Assembly: GCA_021639365.1 (NCBI GenBank)
Contig: JAJXHK010000032.1
Location: forward strand, 11,285-25,298
Origin: Collinsella aerofaciens
Lineage (GTDB): Bacteria; Actinomycetota; Coriobacteriia; Coriobacteriales; Coriobacteriaceae
Length of the DNA: 14,014 bases
Reading direction: 5' to 3'
A model generated the notes under the pieces. It had not been told where the DNA came from and did not search any database. It worked only from the letters and a program-made list of their open reading frames with translations. The position numbers and the translations under genes were made by a program. Positions within the stretch are counted from its first letter, which is position 1. Each line of letters starts with the position of its first letter. Shown here in pieces: positions 12,770 to 14,014 of the stretch.

Positions 12770-13420
12770 ATGCGTGACATTCATTGCCATATCTTGCCGG
12801 GTGTAGACGACGGCGCCGCCGATCTCGATGAGAGCTTGGCGATGCTCGAGGCTGCCAAGCGGGCCGGTGTAACCAGAATCGTTTGCACTCCTCACTGCCG
12901 TGATCCCTATTTTGATTACGACAAGATGTGGGATGCCTTTGAGCTGCTGCGTGATAACGCTGACGGTTTTCCGCTCCAGATGGGCTTCGAGGTCAACCAT
13001 CGAAAGCTTGTTGAGCTTGGTATCGATGCTGCGGAGCACTTGCATTTCGATGGAACCAACGAGTTTCTGCTCGAGCTTTCGACGCATGCCGATGCGTATG
13101 CGTTTAGAGAGTACGAGAACACGATTTACGATTTGCAGTGCCGTGGCTACCAGGTGATCATCGCTCATCCTGAGCGCTATCGTGCGGTTCAAAAGGATGT
13201 AAGCGTGGCGGAGCGTCTGGTCGATATGGGCTGCAAGCTGCAGGCTTCGGCGGACTTTATTGCCGGCGGTCGCTTTGGTCGCGAGAAAAAGCCGGCACAG
13301 CGTCTGTTTGATCAGAACCTGTACAGTTTCATCGCGAGCGATGCCCATAACGTGGGTCATTACGATTGCCTGGCGAAGGCTCGCGCGAAGTTTAGCGTGC
13401 GCGGAGCTCATTTTCGCTAA
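12770..13420 (+). CDS. PHP-family tyrosine-protein phosphatase, CpsB/YwqE type
   Basis: A metal-dependent phosphatase of 216 residues expected to dephosphorylate the kinase encoded just upstream. PHP metal ligands are all visible: HCH (His5, His7), CTPH (His42), the FEVN motif (Glu74), AHPERY (His133) and SDAHN (Asp191, His193). At 216 residues it is shorter than YwqE/CpsB (about 250). The sequence between His42 and Glu74 and the C-terminus are compact, but no catalytic part is missing. The ATG is preceded by AAGG about 8 bases upstream. The gene order activator-kinase-phosphatase is that of Bacillus ywqCDE and differs from the streptococcal cpsBCD order. No polysaccharide synthesis gene follows within the window. 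Confidence 0.93.
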   Translation: MRDIHCHILPGVDDGAADLDESLAMLEAAKRAGVTRIVCTPHCRDPYFDYDKMWDAFELLRDNADGFPLQMGFEVNHRKLVELGIDAAEHLHFDGTNEFLLELSTHADAYAFREYENTIYDLQCRGYQVIIAHPERYRAVQKDVSVAERLVDMGCKLQASADFIAGGRFGREKKPAQRLFDQNLYSFIASDAHNVGHYDCLAKARAKFSVRGAHFR

Positions 13421-13459
13421 AATCTGTCCCTAACGTTCGCATTGAATGAAGGGGCAGCC

Positions 13460-13960
13460 ATGGATATCCAACTTAAGACGGGATGCTTTGAAGACGCGGC
13501 GCTGGTGCGCCGCGTCGTTTTTATGGATGAGCAGGGCTACGAGAATGAGTTTGACGCTATCGACGAGGCTCCGAGCTGCATCCATGTGACGCTGTACGTG
13601 GACGGCGAGCTCGCCGGTTGCTCGCGCGTGTTTCCCGAGGAGCTGGAGCGCGTAGCTGACGCGGAGGCACCGGTGTCGCCGGCGTGCGAGATGGACGAAG
13701 GCGTTGCGGCAGGGGAGACCTTCATTATGGGACGCGTCGCGGTGTTGCCCTCGATGCGCCGTCGTGGTCTGGCGAGCAAGATTGTCGAGGCCAGTGATAC
13801 GTGCGCGCGTGATGCCGGCGCCAGGCTCATTAAGCTGCATGCGCAGGAATACGTGCTGCCGCTCTATGCCAAGGCGGGCTACGCGCAGATTGCCCCGGTG
13901 GACTACGAAGACGAGGGCCAGCCCCATGCTTGGATGGCCAAGCGCGTAGATGGCAGATAG
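13460..13960 (+). CDS. GNAT family N-acetyltransferase
   Basis: A 166-residue acyl-CoA-dependent acetyltransferase. The early VFMDEQGYENEFDAIDE segment (~20-36) and HVTLYVDGELAGCSRVF (~42-58) resemble ElaA-like members. Motif A, FIMGRVAVLPSMRRRGLASK (88-107), has the R-R-x-G-L/A pyrophosphate-binding loop at ~101-105. LYAKAGY (135-141) is the usual C-terminal GNAT strand-helix. The ATG at 13460 has AAGGGG seven bases upstream; the TTG at 13442 lies before that site and is not favoured. It is 39 bases after the phosphatase stop codon. TAAAAT (13418-13423) could be a -10 but lacks a -35, so read-through from the capsule-control operon is possible. The acceptor substrate is unknown. Confidence 0.9.
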   Translation: MDIQLKTGCFEDAALVRRVVFMDEQGYENEFDAIDEAPSCIHVTLYVDGELAGCSRVFPEELERVADAEAPVSPACEMDEGVAAGETFIMGRVAVLPSMRRRGLASKIVEASDTCARDAGARLIKLHAQEYVLPLYAKAGYAQIAPVDYEDEGQPHAWMAKRVDGR

Positions 13961-14014
13961 GGACGTTCCTTTTAATATGAGCAGGACATTGTCAAGAGGC
14001 AAAATCGGGCCTGG

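Noticed and set aside
13961..14014. Promoter of a next gene (TTGTCA at 13989-13994)
   Set aside because: The window ends at 14014 before any gene start that could support it. No other feature is visible there.

Overview
The window looks like a chromosomal piece of a high-GC gut actinobacterium of the Coriobacteriia, most likely Collinsella or a close relative. This is inferred from codon use, the gene types (peptidase S11, PhoBR-type systems, CpsCD-type capsule control, an actinobacterial 'NPF...GR' AAA ATPase) and overall style. No database was searched.

Layout. Positions 1-94 hold the right end of a palindromic repeat, an 18-nt tRNA 3'-end fragment and a rho-independent terminator. An 813-residue protein of unknown function with a TPR-like C-terminal part follows (219-2660). 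Next come a complete tRNA-Ser(GCT) with promoter and terminator (2710-2882) and a gene-free 321-bp stretch (2844-3164). That stretch is not empty: it carries a second partial copy of the tRNA 3' end plus terminator, two inverted copies of the tRNA T-arm, and a palindrome-rich element between the copies. A minus-strand D-Ala-D-Ala carboxypeptidase (3165-4505) is divergent from a VanR-like response regulator (4703-5401). Between that regulator and its likely VanS-like kinase (6722-7960) lie nine perfect-period 9-bp repeats (5443-5523) and an AAA ATPase (5550-6674). An orphan PstB (8064-8939) with a PhoB/PhoR-like pair (9004-9732, 9736-11160) forms a phosphate-type module. The last block (11356-13420) is a CpsC/CpsD/PHP-phosphatase set in the order of Bacillus ywqCDE, followed by a GNAT acetyltransferase (13460-13960). 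Positions 13961-14014 show no feature I can support.

How the genes may work together. Most of the window concerns the cell envelope and signalling: peptidoglycan trimming, a VanRS-like system, phosphate control, and tyrosine-phosphorylation control of exopolysaccharide.

The best candidate for something undescribed is the repeat architecture at the tRNA 3' ends. At two independent places (window start and about 3 kb) a hairpin element beginning GAAGCCGG joins a tRNA 3'-end fragment at the same T-loop position. In both places exactly 18 nt of tRNA, ending in CCA, are followed by a terminator. The hairpin stems differ in sequence but are conserved as stems capped by GNA-type loops.
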